DNA of 64,000 bases from Casimicrobiaceae bacterium (GCA_026646885.1 JAPKHK010000006.1:1-64000), one strand, 5' to 3'. Shown: positions 15,754 through 29,184, counted from the stretch's first letter. Translations and numbers: made by a program. The notes: generated by a model not told the origin, from the letters alone.

Positions 15754-17151
15754 TCAAACGTGCAGCGCGTGCCCCAGCGCGCGCAGCGCCGCTTCTTGCA
15801 CCGCTTCGCCCAGCGTGGGATGCGCGTGGATGGTGCCGGCGATGTCTTCCAGGCGCGCGCCCATTTCGATAGTTTGCGTGAACGCGGCGGCGAGTTCGGA
15901 AACGCCGCGGCCCACCGCCTGCCAGCCGACGATGAGGTGATTGTCGCGCCGCGCCACCACGCGCACGAAACCTTCGGTGGATTCGAGCGTCATGGCGCGG
16001 CCGTTGGCAACGAAGGGGAAGGCGGCGTGCTGGCAATCTAGCCCTCGTTTGGCGGCGTCCTGGGGCGAATGGCCCACGGTGACCACTTCGGGGTCGGTGA
16101 AGCAAATGGCGGGGATGGCCGCGGGCGCGAATTGGCGGCGCTTGCCGGAGATGATTTCGGCCACCATTTCGCCTTGAGCCATGCCGCGATGCGCGAGCAT
16201 GGGCTCGCCGGTGAGGTCGCCGATGGCCCACACGTTGCGCATCGAGGTGCGGCATTGGTCGTCCACTTTCACTGCGCGCCCGGCCATATCGAGTTGCAGA
16301 CCTTCGAGCCCGAAGCCTTCGGTGCGCGGTTTGCGGCCCACGGCGACGAGCACCTGATCGGCGGGCAACAAAAATTCGTCGGCCATGGCGCTTCTGACGC
16401 GCACGCCTTTGCCGTTTTCGGTGAGCCCCTGCACGCTGCAATTCAAGTGCAGCACCACGCCCAGTTTCTTGAGTGCGGCGTGCACCGGTTTGGCGAGTTC
16501 ATCGTCATACGCGGGCAGAATGCGCTCGGTGGCTTCCACCACCGCCACCTCGGCGCCGAGCTTGCGATACGCCATGCCCAGTTCCAGACCGATGTAACCC
16601 GCGCCCACCACCACCAGGCGCTTGGGGAGCGCCGCGGGCGAGAGCGCTTCGGTGGAGGAAATCACCGCGCCGCCGAAAGGCATGAAGGGCAGTTCGGCCG
16701 CTTCCGATCCGGTGGCGAGCAAAAGGTGTTCGCATTGCAGGCGCAGCGCTTCGCCCTCGACGGGTTCCACGTCCACGGTTTTGCCATCGACGATGCGCGC
16801 CCAACCTTTGAGAACTTGCACGCCGTTCTTTTTCAAGAGCGCGCCCACGCCTTGGGTGAGCTTGTTGACGATGCCGTCTTTCCAGCGCACGGTTTCGTTG
16901 AGGTCTATGCTCGGATTCTGCGCACGTATGCCCAGCGCCGAATGATTGGCGAAGTGGCGCAGCTTGTCGAACTCGTCCGCGGCGTGGATCAGCGCCTTGG
17001 AGGGAATACAGCCGATGTTGAGGCAAGTGCCGCCGAGTTTGTTGCCTTCGACCAGCACGGTCTGCACGCCCAGTTGCCCGGCGCGTATGGCCGCCACGTA
17101 ACCGGCGGGGCCGCCGCCGATGACCAGCAGGGTGGTGGATTGGGTTTTCAT
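15754..17151 (-). CDS. lpdA: Dihydrolipoyl dehydrogenase (E3)
   Basis: A 465-residue flavoprotein that reoxidises the dihydrolipoyl groups of a 2-oxoacid dehydrogenase complex, passing electrons to NAD. It shows the FAD dinucleotide motif ([16 protein letters not shown]), the redox-active disulfide [13 protein letters not shown], the NAD-binding [10 protein letters not shown], the second FAD motif ([14 protein letters not shown]) and the catalytic [10 protein letters not shown] near the C-terminus. It is the last gene of a four-gene operon after E2, ten bases downstream, and is therefore the dedicated E3 (bkdV/lpdV type) of the branched-chain complex. Confidence 0.95.
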   Translation of the reverse strand: MKTQSTTLLVIGGGPAGYVAAIRAGQLGVQTVLVEGNKLGGTCLNIGCIPSKALIHAADEFDKLRHFANHSALGIRAQNPSIDLNETVRWKDGIVNKLTQGVGALLKKNGVQVLKGWARIVDGKTVDVEPVEGEALRLQCEHLLLATGSEAAELPFMPFGGAVISSTEALSPAALPKRLVVVGAGYIGLELGMAYRKLGAEVAVVEATERILPAYDDELAKPVHAALKKLGVVLHLNCSVQGLTENGKGVRVRSAMADEFLLPADQVLVAVGRKPRTEGFGLEGLQLDMAGRAVKVDDQCRTSMRNVWAIGDLTGEPMLAHRGMAQGEMVAEIISGKRRQFAPAAIPAICFTDPEVVTVGHSPQDAAKRGLDCQHAAFPFVANGRAMTLESTEGFVRVVARRDNHLIVGWQAVGRGVSELAAAFTQTIEMGARLEDIAGTIHAHPTLGEAVQEAALRALGHALHV

Positions 17152-17160
17152 TGCGTCTTG

Positions 17161-18468
17161 TTACTCGACAAAAAGCATGGCCGGCGCTTCTAGCAACGCG
17201 CGCACCGCTTGAATGAATTCGGCCGCATCCATGCCATCGATCACCCGATGATCGAATGACGAAGAAAGGTTCATCAACTGCCGCGCCACGATTTGACCTT
17301 GGCGGATCATCGGCCGCTCGACCATGCGGTTGACGCCGATGATGGCCACTTCGGGGTGATTGATGATGGGCGTGGTGACGATGCCGCCCATGGGGCCGAG
17401 GCTGGTGATGGTGATGGTGGAGCCGGAGAGTTCCTCGCGCGCGGCTTTGCCGATGCGCGCGGCGTCCGCGAGGCGCGCAATTTCGCCGGCGCAGGACCAG
17501 AGGTCGCGCGCTTCGGCGTGTTGCACCACCGGCACCAGCAGACCCGAGGGCGTTTGCGTGGCAATGCCCAAATGCACCGCGCCATAACGCGTGATCACAC
17601 CGGCATCGTCGTCGAAGCGCGCGTTCATTTGCGGGAAATCGCGCATCGCCAGCACCAGGGCGCGGGCAATGAAGGGCAGCAGGGTAAGCTTGCCGCGGGT
17701 CGCCGAATATTTGGCGTTCAGCCTTTGGCGCAGGGCTTCGAGTTCGGTGACGTCGATCTCTTCGACGTAACTGAAGTGCGGAATACGGCGCTTCGCATCC
17801 TGCATTTTTTGCGCGATCTTGCGCCGCAAGCCGATCACCGGGATGGCTTCTTCTTCGTGGCGCTCGGCCAGCGCCGTGCTGGCACGCGCGGTGCTCATGG
17901 GCTGCCCGCGCGAGGCGAGGTAAACCTCGAGGTCTTGCTGGGTGATACGTCCGGCCGGGCCGCTGCCATGAACATATTGCAGTTCGATGCCCAAATCCCA
18001 GGCGCGACGGCGCACGGCGGGCGAGGCCAGCGGCCTTTCGCCGGCCGCGCGGGAAGGCGCTTGCGGCGCACGCGGTGGCGCGATGCCTGCGCCGCCCCCA
18101 GCCGATTGGGCCGCGAGCGCCGCCGTTGCTTGCGCCCGGGTGCCGGATTCGATCACGGCCGCGGATTCCATCTTGGCGACGGGAGTTGTCGCCACCTGCG
18201 CCGAGCCCGCTTTCACATTGCCGGCGCCTTCCACTTCGAGGCGTATGAGTTCGGAACCCACCGCCATCATCTCACCCACCTTGCCGCCCAGCGCCAACAC
18301 CTTGCCGGCCACTGGGGAGGGAATTTCGACGCTGGCTTTGTCGGTCATCACGTCGGCGAGTATTTGGTCTTCACTCACCACGTCGCCTTCTTTCACGTGC
18401 CAGGCGACCAATTCCACTTCGGCGATGCCTTCGCCGATGTCGGGCATTTTGATCGTATAGAGCCCCAT
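17161..18468 (-). CDS. bkdB: Branched-chain 2-oxoacid dehydrogenase E2 (dihydrolipoyl acyltransferase)
   Basis: A 435-residue E2 core protein. It begins with one lipoyl domain (residues 1-80) carrying the lipoylated Lys in VMTDKASVEIPS, followed by an Ala/Pro-rich linker, a peripheral-subunit-binding domain (LASPAVRRRAWDLGIEL, GPAGRITQQDLE), and the acyltransferase domain ending with the catalytic SSSFDHRVIDGMDAAEF. The ATG giving MGLYTIKMPDIGEG is chosen because lipoyl domains start there; the frame is open further upstream without support. It is two bases downstream of the E1-beta gene. Lipoylation could be done by the divergent ligase homologue at 21062. Confidence 0.95.
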   Translation of the reverse strand: MGLYTIKMPDIGEGIAEVELVAWHVKEGDVVSEDQILADVMTDKASVEIPSPVAGKVLALGGKVGEMMAVGSELIRLEVEGAGNVKAGSAQVATTPVAKMESAAVIESGTRAQATAALAAQSAGGGAGIAPPRAPQAPSRAAGERPLASPAVRRRAWDLGIELQYVHGSGPAGRITQQDLEVYLASRGQPMSTARASTALAERHEEEAIPVIGLRRKIAQKMQDAKRRIPHFSYVEEIDVTELEALRQRLNAKYSATRGKLTLLPFIARALVLAMRDFPQMNARFDDDAGVITRYGAVHLGIATQTPSGLLVPVVQHAEARDLWSCAGEIARLADAARIGKAAREELSGSTITITSLGPMGGIVTTPIINHPEVAIIGVNRMVERPMIRQGQIVARQLMNLSSSFDHRVIDGMDAAEFIQAVRALLEAPAMLFVE

Positions 18469-18470
18469 GA

Positions 18471-19546
18471 TCAGGCCTCCATGGTGCGTTTGAAGGCTGC
18501 GCCAACGCGAGCCGGTCCGGGGAAATAGAGCCATTCCTGGGCATGCGGGTACGGCGTGTCCCAGCCGGCCACGCGCTCGATCGGCGCTTCGAGATGATAA
18601 AAGCAATGCTCTTGCACCAAGGATTCGAGCTCGGCGCCAAAACCGCTGGTGCGCGTGGCTTCATGCACCACCACGCAGCGGCCGGTTTTTTTCACCGAAT
18701 TGACGATGGTTGCAAGGTCCAGCGGCCAGAGCGAACGCAGGTCGATGATTTCGGCATCGATGCCGGTTTCGCGCGCCGCGCAATCACTCACCCAGACCAT
18801 GGTGCCGTAGGTGATCACAGTGAGGTCTTTGCCCGGGCGGAAGACCGCGGCTTTTTCCAGCGGAACGTTGAAATAACCTTCCGGGACGCTGCCCATGGGG
18901 TGTTTGCTCCAGGGCACCACCGGTTGATCGTGATGGCCGTCGAAGGGGCCGTTGTAGAGACGCTTGGGCTCGAGAAAAATCACCGGATCGTCGCATTCGA
19001 TGGACGAGATCAACAGGCCTTTGGCGTCGTAAGGGTTGGAAGGCATCACCGTGCGCAAACCGCAAACGTGCGTGAAGATCGCTTCCGGGCTTTGGCTGTG
19101 GGTCTGCCCGCCGTAGATGCCGCCACCGCAGGGCATGCGGATGGTCAGCGGCGCGGTGAAATCACCCGCCGAGCGAAAGCGCAAACGCGCGGCTTCGGAA
19201 ACGATTTGATCGGTGGCGGGGTAGAAGTAATCGGCGAATTGAATTTCGATCACCGGGCGCAAACCGTAAGCGCCCATGCCCACCGCGGCGCCGACGATGC
19301 CGCCTTCGTTGATGGGCGCATCGAAGCAGCGGTGTTTGCCGTACTTGGTTTGCAGGCCTTCGGTGACGCGAAAGACGCCGCCGAAATAGCCTACGTCTTC
19401 GCCGAAGACCACGACGTTTTCATCGCGGCCCATCATCACGTCGAGGCCCGAGCGCAGGGCCTGGATCATGGTCATGGAAACGGATTTGCCGGCCGCGCTG
19501 GCGGGCGCTTCGGTTGCGAGATCCCGGGTTTCCGTGAGCGTATTCA

Positions 19547-19547
<1 letters not shown>
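18471..19547 (-). CDS. bkdA2: Branched-chain 2-oxoacid dehydrogenase E1 beta subunit
   Basis: A 358-residue transketolase-like subunit that with E1-alpha decarboxylates branched-chain 2-oxoacids using thiamine diphosphate. Motifs include VVFGEDVGYFGGVFRVT, the FDAPINEGGIVGAAVGMG segment and GGGIYGGQTHSQSPE. The ATG at 19547 overlaps the stop of E1-alpha (TGATG), so the two subunits are translationally coupled. An upstream extension of the frame is antisense-free but lies inside E1-alpha and is rejected. Confidence 0.95.
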
Positions 19548-20977
<1,430 letters not shown>

Positions 20978-21061
20978 TTAGTCCCATCACCCGCGGCACC
21001 GCTGGCTTTTGTGCCGCTTTGGACTTACTGTTGAATTGCGATCGACAAACACATCCCTCGA

Positions 21062-21760
21062 ATGGAACAACTCGTTGAATACACCGCCGCGGCGGAGCAG
21101 GCTTGGAACGTGGCGGCGCTGGCGAAGCCGCGGGAGCGGCCGAGCTTTCGAGTATGGACTTATGAGGCCCCCGGCATCGTGCTGGGCTGCGGGCAGGGCG
21201 CGCTTCTCGCTGCGGCGCGCGCAGCTTGTGGCGAGCGGCTGGCTTGTTTGAAGCGCGAATCCGGAGGCGGGGCGGTGCTCACCGGCCCGTGGCTGGTGAG
21301 TGCCTCGGTGGCGCTGCCCCTCGACCACCCTTGGGCGGGCAAGATCGTCGAGAGCTATCGACCATTGGGTGAATTGCACCTCGCCTTGCTAGACGGTATG
21401 GGCGTCGCGGCGAAGGTGCTGGCGCCCGAAGATCTGCCTCGGGCCAGCAGCGAGAAGGCCATCGGGGTGGCCGATTGGGCTTGCTTTGGCGGACTTTCGC
21501 CTTGGGAAGTGGTCAGCGCCAAGGGGCGCAAGATCGTGGGGCTGGCGCAACGCCGCCGCCGCACGGGTGTGTTGCTGGTGGCCGGCACCTTGGTCAGTTC
21601 GCCCGATTGGCGCCTCCTTTGCGATGCCCTAGGCCGCCCGGAGCACGAGACCGTACTGCGGCGATGCACGGTGTCGGTGGCGGAAGCGCTGGGGCTGGCG
21701 GTCGATGCGCAGCGCTTTGCGCAGACTCTGGCGGCAACCCTCGCGACGGCACTTTCTTAG
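21062..21760 (+). CDS. Lipoate-protein ligase A family protein
   Basis: A 232-residue protein of the biotin/lipoate ligase fold. The lipoyl-AMP-binding loop is recognisable as RESGGGAVLTGP and the catalytic-lysine segment as GRKIVGLAQRRRR. The usual His after GGGAV (V-Y/F-H) is replaced by Leu-Thr-Gly, so it is divergent from E. coli LplA and may be a single-domain variant with a partner or altered donor. It is divergently transcribed from the bkd operon, whose E2 needs lipoylation, which suggests the bkd E2 as target. This pairing is inference from context. Confidence 0.8.
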   Translation: MEQLVEYTAAAEQAWNVAALAKPRERPSFRVWTYEAPGIVLGCGQGALLAAARAACGERLACLKRESGGGAVLTGPWLVSASVALPLDHPWAGKIVESYRPLGELHLALLDGMGVAAKVLAPEDLPRASSEKAIGVADWACFGGLSPWEVVSAKGRKIVGLAQRRRRTGVLLVAGTLVSSPDWRLLCDALGRPEHETVLRRCTVSVAEALGLAVDAQRFAQTLAATLATALS

Positions 21761-21841
21761 CGCTGGGTACTGTTCTGCTGGCTCTGGGGATGGCGCCAGG
21801 ATAGACTCTGCCGAAGTTCATTCCCCGCACTTTTGCCTGCC

Positions 21842-22795
21842 ATGCCGAGCCGAACGACTGCCCGCCGAACCGCATACGCTTTGACGAGCGGCGTCGCGCT
21901 GCTGCTGACCTCCTGTGCGGCAATGAGCCCGCCGCCACCGGCCAAACCCCTGCTGCGTGTGCCCGTCGCGGCTGCGGATGTCGCCGCTCGGTTGGCGGCG
22001 GAGGAATTCGGCAAACGCTACCCCGAGCTCGAAATCCAGCTCGACAGCAGCGCCGGCAGCGGCATCGACGGCTGGGCGAAGGCGCTGTGCGCGCCCGCCG
22101 ACGCTTTGGGCCGAATGGCCGCACAGTATGCGCTCAATGCACAAGCCCCTAAGACGGTCTACGTGCTCGGCGAAACCACTGCCGCGGAGTCGGCCGAAAC
22201 CTCGGCTCTAGGCGCGGCGATGAAAGCGGCCGGCGTGCGGGTGGCACTTTCCACTGTCGTTCACGAAGGCGAGCGCGACTTTTCGCCGGCGCTCAATCGC
22301 GCCGCGGTGGACAGACCCGAACTCGTTTTTTTCGTCGGAAAGCCCGAAGCGGCAACGCTTTTCGTGGAGCAGCTCAAAGTGCGGCGGCTAGACATTCCGC
22401 TGCTGCTGGTCGATACCCATCGCCGTGGGCGCGTGATCGCCGGCGCCACTACCCTCACTGCCGTGCCGCCTCTCGCCTTATTGCCACAGGCCGCAAGCTT
22501 CCTTGCCACTTATGAGGCAAGAGCCGGGCAGGCGCCGCAGTGGCCGGCGGCCTGCACCTACGACGCGACGCGTGCGTGGCTTCTCGCTGCGGCTCGGGCG
22601 AGAACCGCTCGCGGCGGCGCTTTGCCCTCGGCCACCGAGGTCGAAGCGCAGCGCATAAACGTGAACTTCGCCGGCGCAACCGGGCCGGTGGCGTTCACCG
22701 TCGAGGGGCAACGCAAGTCCCAGCCCTATGCGCTGCTGGAGCTCGGCCCAGGCGGGACCGTGCGGATCAAGACCATCGCCGCGCAAGGCGTTTAA
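21842..22795 (+). CDS. Predicted lipoprotein with periplasmic-binding (type I) fold
   Basis: A 317-residue lipoprotein: signal peptide with lipobox LTSC, a Pro-rich linker, then a segment resembling the second lobe of LivJ-like type I periplasmic-binding proteins (VYVLGETTAAESAETSALGAAMKAAGV, ELVFFVGKPEAATLFVEQL, YDATRAWLLAAARA). In such proteins the similar motif describes ABC-transporter or LppC/LpoA-like ligand domains. The ATG at 21842 is chosen; a TTG three codons upstream is in frame. No ABC transporter genes are adjacent, so it may act as a stand-alone envelope factor. Confidence 0.65.
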   Translation: MPSRTTARRTAYALTSGVALLLTSCAAMSPPPPAKPLLRVPVAAADVAARLAAEEFGKRYPELEIQLDSSAGSGIDGWAKALCAPADALGRMAAQYALNAQAPKTVYVLGETTAAESAETSALGAAMKAAGVRVALSTVVHEGERDFSPALNRAAVDRPELVFFVGKPEAATLFVEQLKVRRLDIPLLLVDTHRRGRVIAGATTLTAVPPLALLPQAASFLATYEARAGQAPQWPAACTYDATRAWLLAAARARTARGGALPSATEVEAQRINVNFAGATGPVAFTVEGQRKSQPYALLELGPGGTVRIKTIAAQGV

Positions 22796-22819
22796 TGCGC
22801 CGCGGCGGTGGCCGAGCCC

Positions 22820-25528
<2,709 letters not shown>

Positions 25529-25639
25529 GGTGGTTCCCCTGTAAACCGGGTTTCGCTGTGACCGGAGAACAAGCGGAAAATTCTGCGTCTCTCCCAGCGT
25601 GATTCCCGAACATCGATGAGTTTACTACCCTCGGCAACA

Positions 25640-26281
25640 TCAATCGATGCCGCTTGGCCTGTCCAGCGAACACAGGTCTGTCCCGCTCTTCGCCGCTGCC
25701 GTGAGGCTTGCCCAAGGTTCGCGTTGGGGGCGCATCAATGCCAGCGTGAGCAGCGTCGCCATTATCATGGCCAGCGCCATCCCGGCCAAGGCAGTGAGCC
25801 AGTCGCTGGGCTTGAGCACGCCCAAAGCAATGATGACGCAAAGCACCGGCAGATCGAGAAAGTGGGTGAAGCTCGGCAGGCGCCGGGCGCGTTCGCGGCG
25901 CAGGGCATCGCTCACTCGCCCCGCCTTCAGGGATTCTTTGCTTAAGCGGCGCAGGCGCAGAAAGGCCGCGCGCGTAACGGTGTTGCCCTCGACGAATTCG
26001 AAGAGAAATAGCAGCACCATGCCCGCGAGCCAAGGCACTTCGAGAAAGGCCCAGCCACCATAGCGGCTATAGACCAGCCAGCCGCCGCTGGCCGCGAGGA
26101 GCAGGGCGCCCGGCACCACCAAGAGATCGTAGAAGACCGCCATGGCGCCGCTGGCCTCGGCGAGCTCCGTCAGCCCCGGAGCTCGCCGGGCACGCAGATC
26201 CGAGACGAAGACCCCCAGAAGGCCTCCTCCGATTACCACAGCACCCAGGACATGCAGATAGAGCAGTAGCGCGGCGCTCAT
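25640..26281 (-). CDS. DUF2269-type integral membrane protein
   Basis: A 213-residue inner-membrane protein with four hydrophobic helices. The N-terminus MSAALLLYLHVLGAVVIGGGLLG has the LHV-LG signature of the DUF2269 group of small predicted membrane proteins. The C-terminal tail is longer and more polar than in its partner. Its ATG overlaps the stop of the upstream paralogue (ATGA), so both are co-expressed. Function unknown; association with a MarR regulator suggests a role in export or membrane response to a small molecule. Confidence 0.7.
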   Translation of the reverse strand: MSAALLLYLHVLGAVVIGGGLLGVFVSDLRARRAPGLTELAEASGAMAVFYDLLVVPGALLLAASGGWLVYSRYGGWAFLEVPWLAGMVLLFLFEFVEGNTVTRAAFLRLRRLSKESLKAGRVSDALRRERARRLPSFTHFLDLPVLCVIIALGVLKPSDWLTALAGMALAMIMATLLTLALMRPQREPWASLTAAAKSGTDLCSLDRPSGID

Positions 26282-26763
26282 GATGCGCTATCCAAGGGTT
26301 GTTCTCCCAGGCGCGGGCGCCGCACGACCAGGCCCACTACCGTTAGGGCCAGCACCAGGTTGAGCCCACCGAGGGCGGATTCCCGCGCCACGGCCAGGGC
26401 GAGCGCCGGATCGCCAACCCCGACGCGCGCCGCCTGGCCGGCCAGCGCCGCCGCTTCTTCGATCGCGGGGGCAATCCCGAAGTGCGTATTGAGCATGATG
26501 AAGACGACCAGCGCCAGCTTGAGTTTGATCCACCGTGGCCAGACGTGACGCCTCTGGAAGGCCAAGACCAGGCCGCTTGCGGCGGCCAGCCACAGGCCAG
26601 GGATAGTGACCGCCTGGGTGCCGGCGAGGATGAACCCTCTTGCCGCAGCCAGGCGCGCGGGATCGGTTTCACCGGCGACCAAGGACAAGACCACATAGGT
26701 CGGAATCGAACCTAGGAACAGGGCGAATCCCAAGAGATGCAGGTATATCAATATGCGCTTCAT
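26278..26763 (-). CDS. DUF2269-type integral membrane protein (paralogue)
   Basis: A 161-residue four-helix membrane protein, paralogous to the adjacent gene (MKRILIYLHLLGFALFLGS, KLALVVFIMLNTHFGIAPAIEE, LGGLNLVLALTVVGLVV). The ATG at 26763 is preceded by a strong GGAGG and is chosen over a longer frame. The intergenic DNA upstream holds copies of a palindrome shared with the marR promoter, so this pair is probably repressed by that regulator. No biochemical function known. Confidence 0.72.
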   Translation of the reverse strand: MKRILIYLHLLGFALFLGSIPTYVVLSLVAGETDPARLAAARGFILAGTQAVTIPGLWLAAASGLVLAFQRRHVWPRWIKLKLALVVFIMLNTHFGIAPAIEEAAALAGQAARVGVGDPALALAVARESALGGLNLVLALTVVGLVVRRPRLGEQPLDSAS

Positions 26764-26778
26764 TTTGAGCCTCCATAT

Positions 26779-26794
26779 AGAACGTATGCGAACC
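26779..26794. promoter_or_regulatory. Putative MarR operator, copy 1 (imperfect)
   Basis: AGAACGTATGCGAACC matches the right half and most of the left half of the palindrome at 26847-26862. It lies 16 bp before the start of the DUF2269 pair, where a repressor would block transcription. Confidence 0.5.
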
Positions 26795-26846
26795 AATGCG
26801 GTGCGCAAGGGCGACCGCCTTCCACTGCAAGAGACACCTGCAATGC

Positions 26847-26862
26847 GGTTCGCATGCGAACC
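26847..26862. promoter_or_regulatory. Putative MarR operator, copy 2 (perfect palindrome)
   Basis: GGTTCGCATGCGAACC is a perfect 16-bp palindrome between marR and the DUF2269 genes. A length of 16 bp with two-fold symmetry is typical of MarR-dimer sites. Confidence 0.65.
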
Positions 26863-26899
26863 ACTTCTGCGAAGCAGCATGAAGGCGGTGATAGCACGG

Positions 26900-27322
26900 T
26901 CAGTCCAGGTTGGCGAGCAGGGCGCGCAGGGTTTCGCGCAGGCGCTCGATCTCGGCGGTGGTCAACCCCTTGAGAGCGCGCTTGTTCACCGCCATCGCCA
27001 GGCCGGGCAATTCGACCATCACGGCGCGCGCCTTGGGTGTGAGGCGGAGGCGGGTGGCTCGCCCGTCGGCGGGATCGGCGTGGCGGGTGATCAGCTTCTT
27101 GGCGTGCAGGCGCTGCAGCACGCCGGAGAGCGTGGGTTTGTCGAAAGCGACTAGGCCGCGAATCTCGGTGGCAGTAAGGTCGTTCGTTTCGGTCAGTGTA
27201 GCCAAAACCGCCCACTGTGGGGCAGTGAGTCCATGGGCGGCGAGTTCGGTCTCCAGCGCCCACTTCATGCGGGTCGCAGCGCGGTTGATGAGATAGCCGA
27301 TACTGTCTTGAAGCTTGAACAT
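26900..27322 (-). CDS. MarR-family transcriptional regulator
   Basis: A 140-residue winged-helix repressor. The start MFKLQDSIGYLINRAATRM is typical of MarR proteins, followed by the DNA-recognition region (LTAPQWAVLATL, LTATEIRGLVAFDKPTLSGVLQRLHAKKLITR) and the wing (ADPADGRATRLRLTPKA). The upstream extension of the frame is discarded. A palindrome matching the one found before the downstream DUF2269 genes lies just ahead of its start, so it probably represses itself and them. The inducing ligand is unknown. Confidence 0.9.
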   Translation of the reverse strand: MFKLQDSIGYLINRAATRMKWALETELAAHGLTAPQWAVLATLTETNDLTATEIRGLVAFDKPTLSGVLQRLHAKKLITRHADPADGRATRLRLTPKARAVMVELPGLAMAVNKRALKGLTTAEIERLRETLRALLANLD

Positions 27323-27329
27323 GAGCGAT

Positions 27330-27345
27330 AGTTTGCATGCGAACC
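27330..27345. promoter_or_regulatory. Putative MarR operator, copy 3
   Basis: AGTTTGCATGCGAACC differs from the perfect palindrome GGTTCGCATGCGAACC at two positions and lies eight bases upstream of the marR start codon, consistent with autorepression. Confidence 0.6.
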
Positions 27346-27420
27346 ATATTCGTGTCAAGCACACGGAGACAACCCCGGCATCCGCGCGGGCAGCGAAAGT
27401 GCGGGCGGGGCGACTTTGAT

Positions 27421-28914
27421 TCAGTTGCAATCGGCGCGACGGTAGCCGATGGCTTCGGCGACGTGGTGGGCGCGCGGGCGCTCTTCGCCAGCAAGATCGG
27501 AGATGCTGCGCGCCACTTTGAGGATGCGGTGATAAGCGCGCGCGGATAGGCGCAACTGAACCATCGCTTTCGCCAGCAGCGCTTCTCCGGCAGCCTCCGG
27601 AAGGCACCAGCGTTCCACCTCGCGGGGACCCAAGGCGCAATTGGCCTTTCCCTGGCGCCCGAGCTGAAGCGTGCGCGCCCGCGTCACACGGTCCCGCACT
27701 GCCGCGCTCGCGTCGCCCGCAGCGGGCGTGCGCAGCGTCTCAGCAGGCACGGTCGGCACTTCGACTTGCAGATCGATGCGGTCCATGAGCGGGCCGGAAA
27801 TTTTGGCGCGGTAGCGCGCCACCTGATCCGAGGTGCAACGGCAACGGCCTTGCGTGTCGCCCAGATGCCCGCAAGGACAGGGATTCATCGCGGCGAGGAA
27901 TTGAAAGGCGGCAGGGTATTCCACTTGGCGAGCGGCGCGAGAGATATGGATGCGGCCCGACTCCAGCGGTTCGCGCAACACTTCCAAGACCCGCCTATCC
28001 CATTCCGGTAGCTCGTCGAGGAAAAGCACACCGTGGTGCGCGAGGGAGATCTCGCCGGGCCGAGGATCCCCGCCACCGCCGACCAATGCGACCGCGGACG
28101 CGGTGTGGTGGGGCGCTCGAAAAGGCCGTCGCGCCCAGTCGGAAACGCTGAAGCGCCCGGTCAAGGAGTGGATGGCCGCGGTCTCCAGCGCCTCGGCGCT
28201 GCTCATCGGCGGCAATATGCCAGCGAGCCTTGCCGCCAGCATCGACTTACCGGTACCCGGCGGGCCGATGAACAGGAGACTGTGACCGCCCGCCGCGGCG
28301 ACCTCGAGAGCGCGTTTGGCTTGCTGCTGGCCCTTCACTTCGGCGAGGTCGGCCAAGCCAACGGCGGCGCTGGCTAGCGCCGTCGCGGCGACGGGGAGCG
28401 GGGCTTTGCCGGTAAGATGCGCGCACACGTCGAGCAAGCTCTGGGCACCGAGGACGCGTGCTTCTGGCACCAGGGCCGCTTCCTGGGCGCTGCTACTGGG
28501 CAGCACGAAGGCACGCCCCGCGCTCTGCGCCTTGTAGGCCATCGCCAGCGCACCGCGGATGGGTCGCAGCTCACCGGTTAGGGCCAGCTCTCCGGCGAAC
28601 TCATGGTCCTTGAGCGCGTTGCCGGGGATCTGACCGCTGGCGGCGAGTATTCCCAAGGCGATGGGCAGATCGAAGCGCCCAGACTCCTTGGGCAGGTCCG
28701 CCGGGGCGAGGCTCACCGTGATGCGTCGCGCCGGAAACTCGAATTGTGCCGTCTGCAGCGCAGCACGCACACGGTCGCGGCTCTCGCGCACTTCCGCTTC
28801 GGCCAGACCCACCAGATTGAAGGCGGGTAGGCCGTTGGCCAAGTGCACCTCCACCGTGACCAGTGGCGCCTCCACGCCATCGAGGCCGCGGCTGAAGAGA
28901 ATGGCGAGACTCAC
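27421..28914 (-). CDS. comM: ComM/YifB-family Mg-chelatase-like AAA+ helicase
   Basis: A 497-residue protein of the YifB/ComM family; ComM is a hexameric helicase that drives branch migration during natural transformation. It has the N-terminal Lon-protease-like domain (SRGLDGVEAPLVTVEVHL), the Walker A site FIGPPGTGKSMLA, Walker B GVLFLDELPEW, the Cys-rich MNPCPCGHLGD...CRCTSDQ insertion, and a C-terminal helical domain. GTG start. Together with a TfoX-like protein elsewhere in the window it hints at competence, but neither is proof. It precedes no obvious operon partner; ubiK lies upstream. Confidence 0.93.
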   Translation of the reverse strand: MSLAILFSRGLDGVEAPLVTVEVHLANGLPAFNLVGLAEAEVRESRDRVRAALQTAQFEFPARRITVSLAPADLPKESGRFDLPIALGILAASGQIPGNALKDHEFAGELALTGELRPIRGALAMAYKAQSAGRAFVLPSSSAQEAALVPEARVLGAQSLLDVCAHLTGKAPLPVAATALASAAVGLADLAEVKGQQQAKRALEVAAAGGHSLLFIGPPGTGKSMLAARLAGILPPMSSAEALETAAIHSLTGRFSVSDWARRPFRAPHHTASAVALVGGGGDPRPGEISLAHHGVLFLDELPEWDRRVLEVLREPLESGRIHISRAARQVEYPAAFQFLAAMNPCPCGHLGDTQGRCRCTSDQVARYRAKISGPLMDRIDLQVEVPTVPAETLRTPAAGDASAAVRDRVTRARTLQLGRQGKANCALGPREVERWCLPEAAGEALLAKAMVQLRLSARAYHRILKVARSISDLAGEERPRAHHVAEAIGYRRADCN

Positions 28915-28935
28915 GATGGCGCGAGTTGGTGGTTC

Positions 28936-29184
28936 TTAGGCCGATCCGGTTTTCGCCTTCTCTTCCAGTGCGGCAACACGCGCTTCGAGCTGCTCCAGGC
29001 GCTCGCGCGTGCGCAAAAGCACCTGCGCTTGCACGTCGAATTCGTCGCGCGTGACGAGTTCGAGTTTGGAAAACACGCCAGACATCACCATGCGCACATT
29101 CCTTTCGATGTCAGCGACGGGACTGTTCTTTGCCACGGCTTCAAGCTTCTTGCCGAGGTCTTCCAGGATCTTGGGGTCGAGCAT
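28936..29184 (-). CDS. ubiK: Ubiquinone biosynthesis accessory factor UbiK (YqiC/BMFP)
   Basis: An 82-residue protein: an N-terminal amphipathic segment (MLDPKILEDLGKKLEAV) and a C-terminal coiled coil (LRTRERLEQLEARVAALEEK), the BMFP architecture. UbiK helps organise late ubiquinone biosynthesis with UbiJ. Its pairing with comM is common in betaproteobacteria. It is divergent from the nitrogen cluster to the right. Confidence 0.88.
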   Translation of the reverse strand: MLDPKILEDLGKKLEAVAKNSPVADIERNVRMVMSGVFSKLELVTRDEFDVQAQVLLRTRERLEQLEARVAALEEKAKTGSA

